From an uncultured Moraxella sp. (GTDB lineage: Bacteria; Pseudomonadota; Gammaproteobacteria; Pseudomonadales; Moraxellaceae): a stretch of 6,229 nt of DNA. The position numbers and the translations under genes were made by a program. How positions within the stretch are numbered: the first letter of the stretch is position 1; each line of letters opens with the position of its first letter. Location of the stretch: positions 1-6,229 of the forward strand of contig CAKAQU010000097.1 of assembly GCA_916720335.1 (NCBI GenBank), in the 5' to 3' direction. Positions 5,253 to 6,229 of this stretch are shown here, in pieces. The notes below the pieces were generated by a model. It saw nothing but the letters and a program-made list of their open reading frames with translations, made no database searches and was not told the origin of the DNA.

Positions 5253-6131
5253 TTACTCTCCTTTTTTGGCTTGAGGCTTTGTAATCAAAAGGCGGCACAG
5301 CCCACGTCCTACGGTATGTTTTCCGCCAATTTGCAAACGGATTTCTTCAATTGGTAATAAATCCGCAAGTTCTTTAGCCGGTTTTTGATTGCTAGCGTCT
5401 CGTGAATCACTCACGCCCATCACGCCCCATAGCACGCTATCGGCAGGTAGATTTTCTTCTGTCCACAAAGCCCCTGTTTGCACCGTGCGTGTTTCGCGTT
5501 CAATGCGAATGCGTGTGCGAATTTCGGTGGCGGTATCTGCCAAAAATGAAAAAATACTGTCTGGCAAAATCACAAAACGTTTTTTAACTTCGTTTTGCCA
5601 ATCTTTAAAATCGGGTGTACCTTCAGGATAAAGTTCAGCGGTGATTTTATTTGCCCATTTTTCAGCCAAATCGTCGCAACGTGATTTAATGTCTAAATCT
5701 TCTAAAGCGATTTTTTCATTTATCAATAAAACGCTGTCGTTTGCTAATAATGCTCTGTTGTCAGCAATGGTAGGAACATTTAAATCCAAAGCCAAATCGC
5801 GCTTGTACTGGCGTAAAATAAATGGGCATGTTGCATATGCGACAGTTCCTGCAAATGAACGAATGGGCAGTATCAGCAAGTTGGCATCACCAAAGGCAAG
5901 CGCGCCTGCATGGTCTGCGTCTTTATCTTTACCAAATAAGATGTTAATATCTCTATCATCAATTTGCGTTTTTAGCTCATCGCGCATTACGCCCTTTAAG
6001 GAAGAACCTGGAATAATGGGCAAATTGGTTGCTTTTGCACGTGCAATGGGTAAGTCCACCACTCCTACACCTTGACCTGTACCAAGGTGTAGAGCTGATA
6101 AGTTTTGTAGATGAAAAATACGAGTTTGCAT
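5253..6131 (-). CDS. cmr4: Type III-B backbone RNase Cmr4
   Basis: Cmr4 (Cas7 family) forms the repeating backbone of the Cmr complex and cuts the bound target RNA every six nucleotides. The 292-residue protein has family length. Its N-terminus runs HLGTGQGVGVVDLPIAR (15-31). The Asp at residue 26 matches the catalytic Asp26 known from Cmr4 of Pyrococcus, so cleavage should be intact. LPIIPGSSLKGVMR (37-50) is the RAMP core, ILFG follows (64-67), GALWTEENLP (220-229) is a Cmr4 signature and IGGKHTVGRGLCR (268-280) the C-terminal glycine-rich loop. I start it at the ATG at 6131, with AAGGA 7 bp upstream, not at a TTG five codons earlier. It follows cmr3 by 46 bp and is tightly coupled to cmr5. 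Confidence 0.96.
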   Translation of the reverse strand: MQTRIFHLQNLSALHLGTGQGVGVVDLPIARAKATNLPIIPGSSLKGVMRDELKTQIDDRDINILFGKDKDADHAGALAFGDANLLILPIRSFAGTVAYATCPFILRQYKRDLALDLNVPTIADNRALLANDSVLLINEKIALEDLDIKSRCDDLAEKWANKITAELYPEGTPDFKDWQNEVKKRFVILPDSIFSFLADTATEIRTRIRIERETRTVQTGALWTEENLPADSVLWGVMGVSDSRDASNQKPAKELADLLPIEEIRLQIGGKHTVGRGLCRLLITKPQAKKGE

Positions 6132-6177
6132 AATACATTCCTTCAATTTAAATCAATAATCAATAAATAACTTACAA

Positions 6178-6229
6178 TCAGTCAAATGAATAAGGCGCAA
6201 TGCTTGCCATTCCAAAGCCATCATTTTGA
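6178..6229 (-). CDS. cmr3: 3' end of cmr3 (partial)
   Basis: Reading the minus strand from the right edge gives the last 16 codons of a gene, QNDGFGMASIAPYSFD, and a TGA at 6180-6178. The GFG-hydrophobic ending and the position directly before cmr4 fit Cmr3, the Cas5-like subunit that holds the crRNA 5' handle. The call rests mainly on the usual order cmr3-cmr4-cmr5-cmr6, because only the tail is visible. The gap of 46 bp to cmr4 suggests a single transcript. Confidence 0.6.
   Translation of the reverse strand, partial: QNDGFGMASIAPYSFD

Noticed and set aside
5641..6075. 144-codon plus-strand frame
   Set aside because: It lies entirely antisense to cmr4, whose motifs are unmistakable. The same applies to the plus-strand frames at 1066-1254, 3720-4058, 4687-4968, 5389-5631 and 5402-5587, all shadows of cas1 or cmr genes.

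Overview
The window is the 3' two-thirds of a type III-B (Cmr) CRISPR-Cas locus, and every gene lies on the minus strand. In transcription order (right to left) it holds the last codons of cmr3, then cmr4, cmr5 and cmr6, a CARF-HEPN ancillary nuclease of the Csx1/TM1812 type, a small cas2 (cas2b here), cas1, a second and different cas2 (cas2a), an AT-rich leader, and the leader-proximal end of a CRISPR array that runs off the left edge. The cmr1, cmr2/cas10 and most of cmr3 would lie beyond the right edge. No cas6 is visible.

The DNA is AT-rich, with clear Shine-Dalgarno sites (AAGGAG or AAGGA type) and proteins rich in Gln, Lys, Asn and Asp. This suits a low-GC proteobacterium, perhaps a gammaproteobacterium such as a Moraxellaceae member. 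That assignment is a guess, because no taxonomic marker gene is present. A perfect match to the IHF consensus in the leader also suggests a proteobacterial host.

Region by region: 1-250, four identical 36-bp repeats and three spacers; 251-496, leader with an IHF-like site, sigma70-like promoters and a 16-bp palindrome; 497-2182, adaptation module cas2b-cas1-cas2a; 2183-2260, an intrinsic terminator fused to the cas2b start region with a possible internal promoter; 2261-3430, csx1-like gene; 3431-3688, a 258-bp intergenic gap with two tandem 12-bp repeats and a 49-nt element that folds as a three-way junction; 3689-6229, cmr6, cmr5, cmr4 and the cmr3 tail in a tight operon.

Working model: Cmr proteins assemble on crRNA and bind target RNA. 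Cmr4 cuts the target. Cas10 (outside the window) would make cyclic oligoadenylate, which the CARF domain of the Csx1-like protein senses to switch on its HEPN RNase. Cas1 with one or both Cas2 proteins adds spacers at the leader end. All three spacers have an open frame on the plus strand, so minus-strand crRNAs could be antisense to mRNA. The most notable points are the two unlike Cas2 proteins flanking one Cas1, the terminator that hides the cas2b ribosome-binding site, the three-way-junction element upstream of csx1, and the IHF-like site in a type III-B leader.
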